Shown piece after piece: positions 19,101 through 26,247 of a stretch of DNA of 64,000 nucleotides; positions within the stretch are counted from its first letter, which is position 1; the number at the start of each line of letters is the position of its first letter. Made by a program: the position numbers and the translations under genes. The DNA lies in assembly GCA_902790595.1 (NCBI GenBank), contig CADASL010000004.1, forward strand, positions 372,001-436,000, written 5' to 3'. Source of the DNA: an uncultured Bacteroidales bacterium (GTDB lineage Bacteria > Bacteroidota > Bacteroidia > Bacteroidales > SZUA-534). A model generated the notes under the pieces. It made no database searches. It saw only the letters and a list, made by a program, of their open reading frames with translations, and was not told the DNA's origin.

Positions 19101-20122
19101 TTTATAGTGTTGTCAACAAGGTAGATACAATCTATTGTGTTGTAAACAAAGTTGATACTATCTATAATTTCTTAAGCAGAATAGACACAGTTTATAATAT
19201 TGTAAATAAGATAGATACGGTTTACTGCGTCATCAACACTCACGATACGGTAATCGATTCGCGAATTGATACGGTTTACAACTATATTAGTCGCGTCGAT
19301 ACGGTGTACAGCGTTATTAATAAGGTTGATACCATTTACAGTGTTGTCAACACGCACGACACAATTTACATTGGTAGCCAGAATGTCAAGAAATACAATA
19401 TCAAGGTTGCTTCGGCCAACACAAAAATGGGATTCTGCATTGGCACAGGAAAATATGAGTCAGGTGAAGAACAAGAGATTGCTGCTATACCAAATTACGG
19501 TTATCATTTCACCCGTTGGAGCGATGGAAACACCAGCAATCCGCGTTATGTGACAGTCAATTCGAATATTACTTACACGGCAGAATTTGAGATAAATAAC
19601 TACGCTCTTTTAGCCGCCGCCAATGAAAAAGAAATGGGAAGTGTAACTGGAGCAGCCTCGTATGCTTACCTATCTCGTACCACATTGAAGGCAATGCCAA
19701 ACAAAGGTTACAAATTCGCAGGCTGGAGCGATGGCGAGACCGCCAACCCGCGCGAGGTTCTGGTTTACAGCGATACATTGTTTGTTGCCGTATTTGAGTC
19801 GGAAGTCGACGGTCTTAAGCCAATCGTTCCTGTAACCGACCCTGTGAGCGCCATTATCAATCAGATTGACAACATCCACAATATAATTCACAGCGTTATA
19901 ACAGATGTTGAAGAAGAAGCTGTAAATGAGGTAAACGTCCACGCCTTTGGCAATACAATTATAGTTGAAAACGCTGATGCTGAGATATTCGTTTATGATG
20001 CAATGGGACGGCTGGTTTGCCGCAACAATGAAAAACTTGTCCGCACCGAATTGCAGATAAACAGCACGGGCGTTTACATTGTGAAGGTTGGCAAGGTGGC
20101 CAAACGGGTTGTGGTTAATTGA
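16199..20122 (+). CDS. BspA-type leucine-rich-repeat surface protein with T9SS sorting domain
   Basis: 1307 residues. A signal peptide (ends near AWAAAE) is followed by about 20 LRR_5/BspA repeats (SVTIPNSVTTIGEKTFYNC type, about residues 60-500), one InlB-like repeat (GYHFVNWSDGNT), three CxxxGLTEGxHCSVCG units (about 600-720), a DTVY-rich super-repeat (about 722-1059), two more InlB-like repeats (YHFTRWSDG, YKFAGWSDG) and a C-terminal type IX sorting domain ending GVYIVKVGKVAKRVVVN. BspA proteins bind host or neighbouring-cell ligands. The protein is likely exported and attached to the outer surface. A terminator follows. Confidence 0.88.
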   Translation: MKRFLTLIFAITLVGQAWAAAETFTIGNFFYTVTDDANNYVSVKAAVELTGDLEIPTTVENRRITYTVTSIAENAFNGFTGLTSVNIPETIKSIGSNAFRGCVGLKEVTIPNSVTSISNNAFSDCYNIETLSYNTNAVGSIFSGVTTLKTINIGNSVTSITNNAFSNCTALATITIGNSVSNIGQYAFSGCIGLKSIIIPNSVTSIGYATFSGCSALKSITLPFVGSKCCTPSTNHYSWVKNTSGWLDYTDYNENNRCYNLGYIFGNKSYSGGTAVEQKYMYYSTSDEEFSLQNYTYYIPSSLKEIVITGSNYIPFGAFSCCTSLKSITIPNSVTMIGEKAFYGCTGLKSLTFGNSITNISSEAFYNCSGLVSISIPNSVSCIGKSAFYGCSNLTSITIPYGVTSINSSTFYGCSSLKTAIIPNSVTVIYDNAFYNCSKLSSVTIPNSVTTIGEKTFYNCGLKSATIGNSVTSIGSNAFQNCSNLDKIIWMADEPIILSTNPFPCDTIYVPTAAVSDYKAANYWKQHLILPFENAVAISANNTMGTVTCTDAGNDNTTITAVPTEGYHFVNWSDGNTDITRETSETEPGSLTAYFATHTEIIDEAVPATCTATGLTEGKHCSVCGKVIVAQQEVPKLEHTVVVDAAAVLPTCTTAGLTESSHCSVCGTVISEQTVIPALGHTVVTDVAVAPTYVTGGLTEGSHCSVCGHVIVAQTEIPALTLTDTVYSVDTIYVIQRDTIYNIISQKDTIFSSTTDTIYTIVNTRDTIYSMQIDTIYSIVTKVDTVYNIINQVDTIFNIVNNYDTIYSTQIDTVYSIITKVDTVYNVINQIDTVYSIINNCDTIYQTQIDTIYSVITKVDTVYNVINQIDTVYSIVNNYDTIYSTQVDTIYSVITKVDTVYNIINQIDTVYNIVNNYDTIYSTQVDTIYSVITKVDTVYNIVNQIDTVYSVINTRDTVFNYIHQIDTVYSVVNKVDTIYCVVNKVDTIYNFLSRIDTVYNIVNKIDTVYCVINTHDTVIDSRIDTVYNYISRVDTVYSVINKVDTIYSVVNTHDTIYIGSQNVKKYNIKVASANTKMGFCIGTGKYESGEEQEIAAIPNYGYHFTRWSDGNTSNPRYVTVNSNITYTAEFEINNYALLAAANEKEMGSVTGAASYAYLSRTTLKAMPNKGYKFAGWSDGETANPREVLVYSDTLFVAVFESEVDGLKPIVPVTDPVSAIINQIDNIHNIIHSVITDVEEEAVNEVNVHAFGNTIIVENADAEIFVYDAMGRLVCRNNEKLVRTELQINSTGVYIVKVGKVAKRVVVN
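16410..17690 (+). repeat. BspA/LRR_5 repeat block
   Basis: Repeating coding pattern of about 23 residues with IPNSVTSIGxxAFxxCxxL. The run is interrupted at about 16870-17150 by a non-repeat insert with a Tyr/Asn-rich segment. Confidence 0.85.
18010..18360 (+). repeat. Three tandem CxxxGLTEGxHCSVCG units
   Basis: Three copies of about 40 residues, each with a conserved CSVCG and a PxLxHT or PALT ending. The third copy has lost the first cysteine (APTYVTGGL). The Cys pairs could bind zinc or form disulfides. Confidence 0.8.
18364..19374 (+). repeat. DTVY super-repeat of 38 residues (114 bp)
   Basis: About 34 short units start with D-T-(V/I)-Y/F. In the centre they are ordered as a four-part unit of 10+10+8+10 residues: DTVYNIINQI, DTVYSIVNNY, DTIYSTQV, DTIYSVITKV. 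This 114-bp unit recurs about five times, and DNA copies differ mainly at third positions. The block ends with less ordered units before the InlB-like repeats. Confidence 0.9.
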
Positions 20123-20152
20123 AAACTAGGATAAAATATTGATTTAAACGAT

Positions 20153-20183
20153 GGGGGCGAAAATCTTTCGCCCCTACGTTTTT
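20153..20183 (+). terminator. Intrinsic terminator after the BspA-type gene
   Basis: GGGGCGA (20154-20160) pairs with TCGCCCC (20168-20174), followed by TACG and five T. The core sequence is the same as after der. Confidence 0.75.
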
Positions 20184-20185
20184 AA

Positions 20186-20412
20186 TTTCGGTTTAAAATC
20201 TGTTTAAATCGGTTAGCGCATTTTTTTCTCTTAATTGAATTGTTTGGTGAATATTCTGTCAAAAACACAAGAACTACATTTTGAATTTAGCCCATTTCGA
20301 AAAGCATCAGTATCCGCATCTCTCAAAAAATCCAAAATAATTCCGCCCAAACTGTAACATTCCCCCGCCGCCTTCGTCTTTATATCGGTTTTGAACAAAA
20401 AAATGATTGACT
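20186..20412. other. Intergenic spacer without recognisable gene
   Basis: AT-rich 227-bp gap between the BspA-type gene and the DUF4190 gene. No ORF, strong hairpin or good promoter match was seen; TCTTTATATCGG near 20379-20390 may hold a weak promoter. Confidence 0.4.
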
Positions 20413-20925
20413 ATGGAAACAGAAAAAAAACAAAACGGACGCGGATTGGGCATTGCTTCAATGGCTTGCGGAATTGTCGCGGTGATATTCGGTATGATAC
20501 CGTGCGTTGGAATGGTGTTTTTGCCGCTGGCGGTTGTGGCGCTGGTTCTGGGCTGCATATCGTGCAAACAGGCGGTTACCACAGGCTCATCGGTTGGAAT
20601 GCCCGTGACGGGAATTGTAACATCGGCTTTCGCACTGATTTTCATCATCGCCTGGATGACGGCGGTTTTCAAGATGGATGTCCGCGAGAAAAATATTTTC
20701 AACGATTTCAAAAATAATTTCGAGTGGAGAATCGAGACCGACGAAGAGATATTCGAAGGTACCGACAGCACAATGGTGCGTCTTGGCGCCATTCTCGACA
20801 GTATGAACAATCCTGCCAGCGTGCATCTCGATATAAACCCGAACGACACTATTGTCAAGATGTCGATAACCGACGAGAACGGGAAAAAAATGAATATGGA
20901 TATTGCCACGCGGAAGAAGAAGTGA
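20413..20925 (+). CDS. DUF4190-type membrane protein
   Basis: 170 residues from ATG 20413. Two membrane helices in a small-residue-rich context (LGIASMACGIVAVIFGMIP, then LPLAVVALVLGCISCKQA) match the DUF4190 pattern. A third helix (VTSAFALIFIIAWMTAVF) is followed by a hydrophilic C-terminal domain with DINPNDTIVKMSITDENGK. Function is unknown. The stop overlaps the start of the next gene (TGATG), so translation is coupled with the DUF2752 protein. Confidence 0.75.
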   Translation: METEKKQNGRGLGIASMACGIVAVIFGMIPCVGMVFLPLAVVALVLGCISCKQAVTTGSSVGMPVTGIVTSAFALIFIIAWMTAVFKMDVREKNIFNDFKNNFEWRIETDEEIFEGTDSTMVRLGAILDSMNNPASVHLDINPNDTIVKMSITDENGKKMNMDIATRKKK

Positions 20926-21329
20926 TGCGGAACGTTTGGCGTGAACCGTATATTATTTGTAATCTGATATTTGCCGTAGTATTGACAGCAGTGCTGGCAT
21001 ACTTCGGCATTTTTTCGTCCGATGGCGATTACCCCGTCCACGCCCTTGCGCCAGGAACGCTCACCAGCACGGGCCTTCAGCGCGCTTTGTCGGAACTGAT
21101 GCGTGGCAATCTGACTGAAGCACTGCAATTTAACCGCTATTCGGTTGGCATTTTCGCGTTTTTTGTGGTGCAATTGGTTATGCGTCTTTCGCTTGGCGCG
21201 ATATACATTTTTTGTGCCGACAAGCACCGACGCCTGATTCTTGCCGACGCCATAATCTCAACTTTGTTATTTTTGTGTGCCTTTGCGCCGATGGCGATGG
21301 GGCAGATGATTGAAGGACTGAATAACTGA
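20925..21329 (+). CDS. DUF2752-like membrane protein
   Basis: 134 residues starting at ATG 20925, inside the stop of the previous gene. Three hydrophobic helices (IFAVVLTAVLAYFGIF, VGIFAFFVVQLVMR, DAIISTLLFLCAFAP). The region LAPGTLTSTGLQRALSELMRGNLTEALQFN aligns in layout with DUF2752, where the family normally has a CPxCGxTRA motif; here the two cysteines are absent. DUF4190-DUF2752 neighbours are common in Bacteroidota. Function unknown. Confidence 0.7.
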   Translation: MRNVWREPYIICNLIFAVVLTAVLAYFGIFSSDGDYPVHALAPGTLTSTGLQRALSELMRGNLTEALQFNRYSVGIFAFFVVQLVMRLSLGAIYIFCADKHRRLILADAIISTLLFLCAFAPMAMGQMIEGLNN

Positions 21330-21436
21330 ATGCGTGAAGGATTGAATGTGTGAATGACACAATAAATCAGTCCTTCGATGATTCAATCAGTCAAACTTTC
21401 AGTGATTCAATCCATCAGTAATTCAATGATTTGATT
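21330..21436. repeat. Degenerate TTCAAT/TTGAAT spacer repeats
   Basis: Short gap filled with variants of GATTCAAT and GTGAATG in both orientations; GTGAAGGATTG (21332-21342) can pair with CAGTCCTTC (21368-21376). It may be a weak terminator or a slippage-prone spacer. Confidence 0.4.
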
Positions 21437-21979
21437 ATGCGTAAACTCACAAACGACGAACTTGGGCGGCTGACGGTTGACGAGTACCGCCAGGCCGCGA
21501 AAATGCCTGTGGCTATTGTGCTCGACAATGTGCGCAGTGCCAACAATGTGGGCTCGGTTTTCCGCACGGCCGACTGTCTGGGCGCCGAACGACTCTGCTT
21601 GTGCGGCATCACGGCCACGCCGCCAAATAAAGACATCAACAAAACAGCCCTTGGTGCTACGGAATCGGTTGAGTGGAAGCATTTTGCATCAACGCTCGAC
21701 GCTGTTGGCGAACTGCGGGCCGAGGGTTACACCATTCTGTCGGTAGAGCAGGTTGAAGGCAGCATTGCCTTGCAGGATTTTGTGCCAGCAGTGGGGCAGA
21801 AGTACGCTCTCATTTTCGGTCACGAGGTGAATGGTGTGGCGCAGGAAGTTGTCGACGCCAGCGACGGCTGCATCGAGATTCCACAAGTGGGCACCAAGCA
21901 CTCGTTCAACATATCGGTGAGCGCAGGAATTGTGCTTTGGGAAGTGTTTCGGAAATTCAAGTTTGAAAGCGCTGATTAG
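21437..21979 (+). CDS. SpoU/TrmH-family RNA methyltransferase
   Basis: 180 residues from ATG 21437. SPOUT motifs: VRSANNVGSVFRTADCLG (motif 1), FGHEVNGVAQEVVDASDG (motif 2) and EIPQVGTKHSFNISVSAGIVLWE (motif 3), which form the trefoil knot binding S-adenosylmethionine. It lacks the extra N-terminal domain of RlmB, so 2'-O-methylation of a tRNA or rRNA site is likely but the target is unknown. It is monocistronic; the next gene is convergent. Confidence 0.85.
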   Translation: MRKLTNDELGRLTVDEYRQAAKMPVAIVLDNVRSANNVGSVFRTADCLGAERLCLCGITATPPNKDINKTALGATESVEWKHFASTLDAVGELRAEGYTILSVEQVEGSIALQDFVPAVGQKYALIFGHEVNGVAQEVVDASDGCIEIPQVGTKHSFNISVSAGIVLWEVFRKFKFESAD

Positions 21980-21990
21980 CTGCAAGTTCC

Positions 21991-23448
21991 CTATATAAAC
22001 AAATCATCGCCAACCACAATCCGCGGCAGACGGCGCGAATAAACGTTGTCTAACAATCCGTTAGGTGTGACAAAAGTTGGCACAACTGTTTTCTTGGTCT
22101 TCGAAACCTTGCGGAACGTGCGAATGCGCAGGTTCATTTGGGCGTCGTCGGCCTTTGTGATTTCATATTCGCCCCGCGCGTATTTCATTTCGCAAATAGT
22201 GATTGTCTTGTCCGAACGGTCAATCAGCAGGTCGATTTGCGCGCCGTGCCGTAGGTCGTCGTCGGCTTCGCTGTTGGCGGCAACCGCTTTCGGCGGTCGA
22301 TATGCCCACGAGCACACAGTGTTGATTGTTCCGTCAATCCCCAATGCCTTGACAATCTGTTCGATATGACTCAGGCAGACAATCTCGAAAGCGTAGCCGC
22401 ACCACGACTCGTACTCGCCCGACGCCTGCACTTTCGTCCAATAGCCCTTCAAGAAGTTGCTGCCATCGCTCATAAATCTGAAATAGAACAAGATAAACGG
22501 ATCAATCAGTTGATAGAGTTTATCTTTTTTGCTTTTGCCGAAAGGCGTGTAACTGCGTATGAATGAGCATTCTTCCAGTTCGCGCAGCAGCCGCGACAGG
22601 TTGCCGTTGCTGGCCAGCCGCGCAGTGTCCATTATCTCCTGCCGCGTCATTCCCGCGCCGCGTTTCTGCAGAGCCGTAACAACCGCCAGGTGGTTTTCCG
22701 ACTTGCGGAAAAGCGATTTGAAAATCTTCTTGAACTCGTCAACCAACTCACCGCCGCGAGTGAAACAGAGCGATTCCAGATTTTGTGCGACACTCTTATC
22801 TCGCTCAAACAGAGAGTAATAGTATGGCACACCGCCCATTGCCATATAACATTCAATCAGTTCCTGGCGCTCGTAGGGGAAGCCAAATGCGCGGAAATAT
22901 TCTTCAGTCTCGCCAAGCGTGAACGGCTGCAGTAGCATTGTGTGCGTGGTGCGGTTGTGCAGTCCGCCGCGAGCGTTGATAACCTTGTCGAGCATCCAAG
23001 TGGTGGCGCTTCCGCACACAATTAGTTTAATATCAGACCTGTATGCCGCCCAATCGTTCCAGAAATGCTCAAGTGCACTGACGAATTTTGAGCCAGTGGT
23101 GTCGAGCCAGGGCAGTTCATCAAAAAATATAATTTTGTGTTTTTCAGACACTTCGCATTCAATATAGTTTTTCAGCATTTGAAAAGCCTGTTCCCAACTT
23201 TTGGGTTGCTCGGTCTGCGTGGTGAAGTTGCCAAGCGCGTAACTGAAATTTTCCAATTGCTCTTTTGTGGTAACGTTCTCTTTTCCAGTCATTCTGAATG
23301 TAAACCGTCCTTCGAACAACTCTCTGATAAGATAGGTTTTTCCGATACGGCGGCGACCGTAAACGGCAATAAACTCCGACCGATTGCTTCTCACGTACTT
23401 CTCAAAACGCGCAATGTCGGCCTTGCGGCCAATGATATTCTTTCCCAT
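21991..23448 (-). CDS. AAA ATPase with DUF234 nuclease-like domain
   Basis: 485 residues from ATG 23448. Walker A GRRRIGKTYL (about residues 31-40), Walker B IIFFDELPWLD, then a winged-helix region (RLLRELEECSFIRSYTPFG) and a C-terminal DUF234 domain. The latter has IDLLIDRSDKTITICEMKYA, resembling the D-ExK core of PD-(D/E)XK nucleases. These archaeal-type ATPases are widespread in Bacteroidota and patchily distributed; a role in stress or defence is often suspected but unproven. Its upstream region holds the 53-bp palindromic repeat array. Confidence 0.82.
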   Translation of the reverse strand: MGKNIIGRKADIARFEKYVRSNRSEFIAVYGRRRIGKTYLIRELFEGRFTFRMTGKENVTTKEQLENFSYALGNFTTQTEQPKSWEQAFQMLKNYIECEVSEKHKIIFFDELPWLDTTGSKFVSALEHFWNDWAAYRSDIKLIVCGSATTWMLDKVINARGGLHNRTTHTMLLQPFTLGETEEYFRAFGFPYERQELIECYMAMGGVPYYYSLFERDKSVAQNLESLCFTRGGELVDEFKKIFKSLFRKSENHLAVVTALQKRGAGMTRQEIMDTARLASNGNLSRLLRELEECSFIRSYTPFGKSKKDKLYQLIDPFILFYFRFMSDGSNFLKGYWTKVQASGEYESWCGYAFEIVCLSHIEQIVKALGIDGTINTVCSWAYRPPKAVAANSEADDDLRHGAQIDLLIDRSDKTITICEMKYARGEYEITKADDAQMNLRIRTFRKVSKTKKTVVPTFVTPNGLLDNVYSRRLPRIVVGDDLFI

Positions 23449-23484
23449 ACGCACCAATTTTGCCCAAAGATAATTATAATTTGA

Positions 23485-23760
23485 GATTTGGCCAATTAAC
23501 TCGCACTTTTTTGGCCAAATCTATGGTTTTTATATGTGATTTGGCCACAATGCTCATATTTTAATGGCCAAATCTATGAATTTTGAGTGCGATTTGGCCA
23601 GATAACTCACAGTTGTTTTGCCTAAATCTGCACGTTTTAGGTATGATTTGGCCAATAACATCCCACTTTTATGGCCAAATCTATATGTTTTATATGCGAT
23701 TTGGCCAGTTAATTCGTACTTTACTGGCCAAATCTATGCATTTTGTGGCATATTTGGTCA
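23485..23760. repeat. 53-bp palindromic minisatellite, about 5.2 copies
   Basis: GATTTGGCCA starts at 23485, 23538, 23591, 23645 and 23698, and a decayed TATTTGGTCA at 23751, so the period is 53-54 bp. Each unit also has the inverse TGGCCAAATC (23512, 23565, 23619 as a variant, 23672, 23725). Units are conserved along their whole length, unlike CRISPR spacers. A period not divisible by three argues against coding. The array lies between the start of the minus-strand ATPase gene and the plus-strand porin gene. Confidence 0.9.
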
Positions 23761-23768
23761 GAAATCAC

Positions 23769-23805
23769 AAAAAAAGCGCCAACATCCACCATTGAGTCTT
23801 GGCGC
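23769..23805 (-). terminator. Minus-strand terminator between the repeat array and the porin gene
   Basis: On the minus strand GCGCCAA (23805-23799) pairs with TTGGCGC (23782-23776), 16-base loop, followed by seven T (23775-23769). It ends a minus-strand transcript that must start within or just before the porin promoter region. Confidence 0.65.
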
Positions 23806-23960
23806 AATCGTAACAAATTATATGTTGTAGCGGTCTGTCGCCTACACGTTCGAGTTTGAACTCACCAGCCGAGAACCTTTCAGTAAGCGAAGCGTCGGTG
23901 CAAACGCCATTTCCATTGGTGCGCCACACTGTAGTGATTGCATTTGCAGAATTATATAAA
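23806..23960 (-). ncRNA. Possible minus-strand RNA or gene remnant ending at the terminator
   Basis: About 155 bp upstream of the minus-strand terminator has no plus-strand gene. The minus strand reads open with a protein-like string (VWRTNGNGVCTDASL, then RFSAGEFKLERVGDRPLQ) but no convincing start, and can also form small hairpins (GTAGGCG with CGCTAC; GAG with CTC around TTCAAA). A small RNA or a decayed gene end are both possible. Confidence 0.3.
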
Positions 23961-24010
23961 ATCCCTGTTTCTCTAATTTTATATATGTATAAAACTTTCG
24001 CCGCGATAAT

Positions 24011-24018
24011 TATCTTTG
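24011..24018 (+). promoter_or_regulatory. -7 box of the putative porin gene
   Basis: TATCTTTG lies only 6 bp before ATG 24024, so the transcript would be nearly leaderless. It rules out the upstream in-frame extension as coding. Confidence 0.5.
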
Positions 24019-24023
24019 CCGCT

Positions 24024-26138
24024 ATGTTTAAAATCCGCATCGGGATAGTGCTTGTTGTTGTTGCCAGTTTTCTGACAATGTCGGGTTTGTACGCCCAAAC
24101 GGCTGACAGCCTGTTTGTTAGCGGTATAACCGATGGGGCAACGCAGGACACGCTCGTCAACACTTTGGGCGCGGCGAGCGACTCAACGGCACACGCCCCA
24201 TCTTGGCGCGATTCGGTGCCGAGTGCCGACAGCCTATTGCCGAAGGTGCTCCGCGACACATCGCGTTACGCGCTCTACCGCCGCATCTACGTCATTCCCG
24301 ACTCGCTGAAGGTGCATCGCTGGCGCTATAATCCTAATGTGTACGACTTCGACATTCAAACTTACGACTCAACCCTCGATTTGCTTCATCTGCACCGTCC
24401 GGCCAACCGCAATGGCCGTGTTACAGCCAATCTGCACCAGTTGGGAACGGCCATTCAGAGCCACGAGTATTTTGAGCCGAACGAGCCTACTCGGTTTTTG
24501 TTCCTGAAATCGTTCACGCCGTATATGCATCAGGCTGAAACAGAGGAGTTTTACAATGTGTCGAAGCCGTTCACGCTGTTTGGCTACGATGGCGGGCAAA
24601 AAGAGGAACAAATTATTGATTTACTTCATACTCAAAACATTACCAAAGGATTGAACCTGTTTTTCAAGTACAATTCGTATGGCGGCGATGGCGAATATGT
24701 GTACCAGAAGACCAAAAACCGCTCGGGCAGTTTGGGCGGCTCGTTTGTAAACGGCAGATTCGCAACACATTTGGCGTGGACATTCAACCGCATCGACGTG
24801 CAGGAAAACGGCGGAATTGTTGACGAGTATCTGGTTCGCGACAGCATTATGGCGCCGCGCGAGATTGCCACCCGCCTGACTGACGCCCGAACCTTCATCA
24901 AAGACCGCCAGTGGTTCTTCGACCAGAAGGTGGGCTTTGCAAGAGCCAAAGAATCAGACACTTCCGATATGGGCGGCTACTGGTTCAGCCTGCAATACAC
25001 ATTCAGCCGCCAGGCCAGCACCAAATACTATCGCGACAAGCCGGGCAAATACTATAACCCGATTCTAAAAGACTCACTGTCAATCTATAAGCACAACTAC
25101 ACCAATCGCTCAACCTACGATTCGTGCTCATACACTGACCAAATTCACCAAATCCGTCTGAACCTTGAGGAAATTAAGAACCCCTACGCGCCTTTCGGAC
25201 TTTACGGAGCGCTGGGCGTGCATAGCGCGCGGTACTACTATTTTAATGTCGATACGCTGTTTTCAAACATCCGCTCAACGACGAAAAACAGCGCGTACTT
25301 TGAGGCCGGACTGCACCGTACACGCCCCGGACTGCTCACTTTTTCAGGAAGTTACCGCCAATATCTTGCCGGATATAAGTTGGGCGATTTCAAAATCGAA
25401 GGCCGGATTTGTCAGCGTTTCTCAAAGTCGGACAGCGCGATGGCGGTGACGGTTGAGGGTTCGATTGAACAAAACCACCCCGATTATTTCCTGACTGATT
25501 ATCAGTCGAATCACCTGAAATGGCGGCGGAGTTTCGGTCACAACCCGATTACGGCGATGGTTTCCGGCCGGCTCGACCTTCCGCTTTTCCGCACGACGGT
25601 GAGCGGACACTACGCCTTGCAGTCGAACTTCATCTACCTCGACACCGATTGCCAGCCGATGCAGGCCGACAAGTCGTTCTCGGTGATGGACGTTCAGCTG
25701 CGCAACCACTTGTCGGGCGCGGGATTCAACCTTGTGAGCCGCGTCAACTATCAGATTTCGGGCGACGAGAAGGTGCTGCCGCTGGCCAAACTCACGGCCT
25801 ACGAGGCTCTCTACTACGAGCGCGACGTGTTTTTCGAGAGCACCAATGGGCACATTTATTTCCAGCTCGGACTGGATATGAGTTTCTGGACCAAATACGA
25901 TGCGCAGGCCTACTGCCCGGCGGTGGCGCTGTTCCATAACCAGAACCAGACCACTACCGGCAACTATCCGTTTGTGGGCGCGTTTCTGAATGTGCGAATC
26001 AAGCAGGTGCGGTTCTTTGTGAGCGGCCACCACGTCAACTACAACCTTTTCGGAATGCGCGATTTCCTGCTCGCCCCGTACTATCCAACTTCAAAAGCCA
26101 CTTTCAGTTACGGAATTAGATGGTCGTTCTATGACTGA
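24024..26138 (+). CDS. Putative outer membrane porin (PF14121 type)
   Basis: 704 residues from ATG 24024, where a clean signal peptide begins (MFKIRIGIVLVVVASFLTMS, cleaved near LYAQ). The conserved family start follows (SRYALYRRIYVIPDSL, FDIQTYDSTLDLLHLHRPAN, FEPNEPTRFLFLKSFTPY). The remainder is strand-rich with many aromatic residues, ending in a short TFSYGIRWSFYD strand. Members are large beta-barrels of unknown substrate. The longer in-frame extension to 23856 is rejected because it crosses the promoter. Confidence 0.82.
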   Translation: MFKIRIGIVLVVVASFLTMSGLYAQTADSLFVSGITDGATQDTLVNTLGAASDSTAHAPSWRDSVPSADSLLPKVLRDTSRYALYRRIYVIPDSLKVHRWRYNPNVYDFDIQTYDSTLDLLHLHRPANRNGRVTANLHQLGTAIQSHEYFEPNEPTRFLFLKSFTPYMHQAETEEFYNVSKPFTLFGYDGGQKEEQIIDLLHTQNITKGLNLFFKYNSYGGDGEYVYQKTKNRSGSLGGSFVNGRFATHLAWTFNRIDVQENGGIVDEYLVRDSIMAPREIATRLTDARTFIKDRQWFFDQKVGFARAKESDTSDMGGYWFSLQYTFSRQASTKYYRDKPGKYYNPILKDSLSIYKHNYTNRSTYDSCSYTDQIHQIRLNLEEIKNPYAPFGLYGALGVHSARYYYFNVDTLFSNIRSTTKNSAYFEAGLHRTRPGLLTFSGSYRQYLAGYKLGDFKIEGRICQRFSKSDSAMAVTVEGSIEQNHPDYFLTDYQSNHLKWRRSFGHNPITAMVSGRLDLPLFRTTVSGHYALQSNFIYLDTDCQPMQADKSFSVMDVQLRNHLSGAGFNLVSRVNYQISGDEKVLPLAKLTAYEALYYERDVFFESTNGHIYFQLGLDMSFWTKYDAQAYCPAVALFHNQNQTTTGNYPFVGAFLNVRIKQVRFFVSGHHVNYNLFGMRDFLLAPYYPTSKATFSYGIRWSFYD

Positions 26139-26247
26139 TTTTGCCGCCCAACCACATTTTTTCGCACAAAAAACTATTCACAAAGCGAGAACTTTGTTGG
26201 CGGAAACGAAAAATAACCGACCTTTGCGACGCAATTAATAGGCGATT

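Noticed and set aside
23485..23760. Possible CRISPR array in the 53-bp repeat
   Set aside because: Units are conserved along their whole length with no variable spacer, no cas gene is near, and the period is 53 bp with palindromic halves.
23856..24023. Longer in-frame N-terminus of the porin gene
   Set aside because: It would cross the -7 box at 24011, and the signal peptide begins only at ATG 24024.
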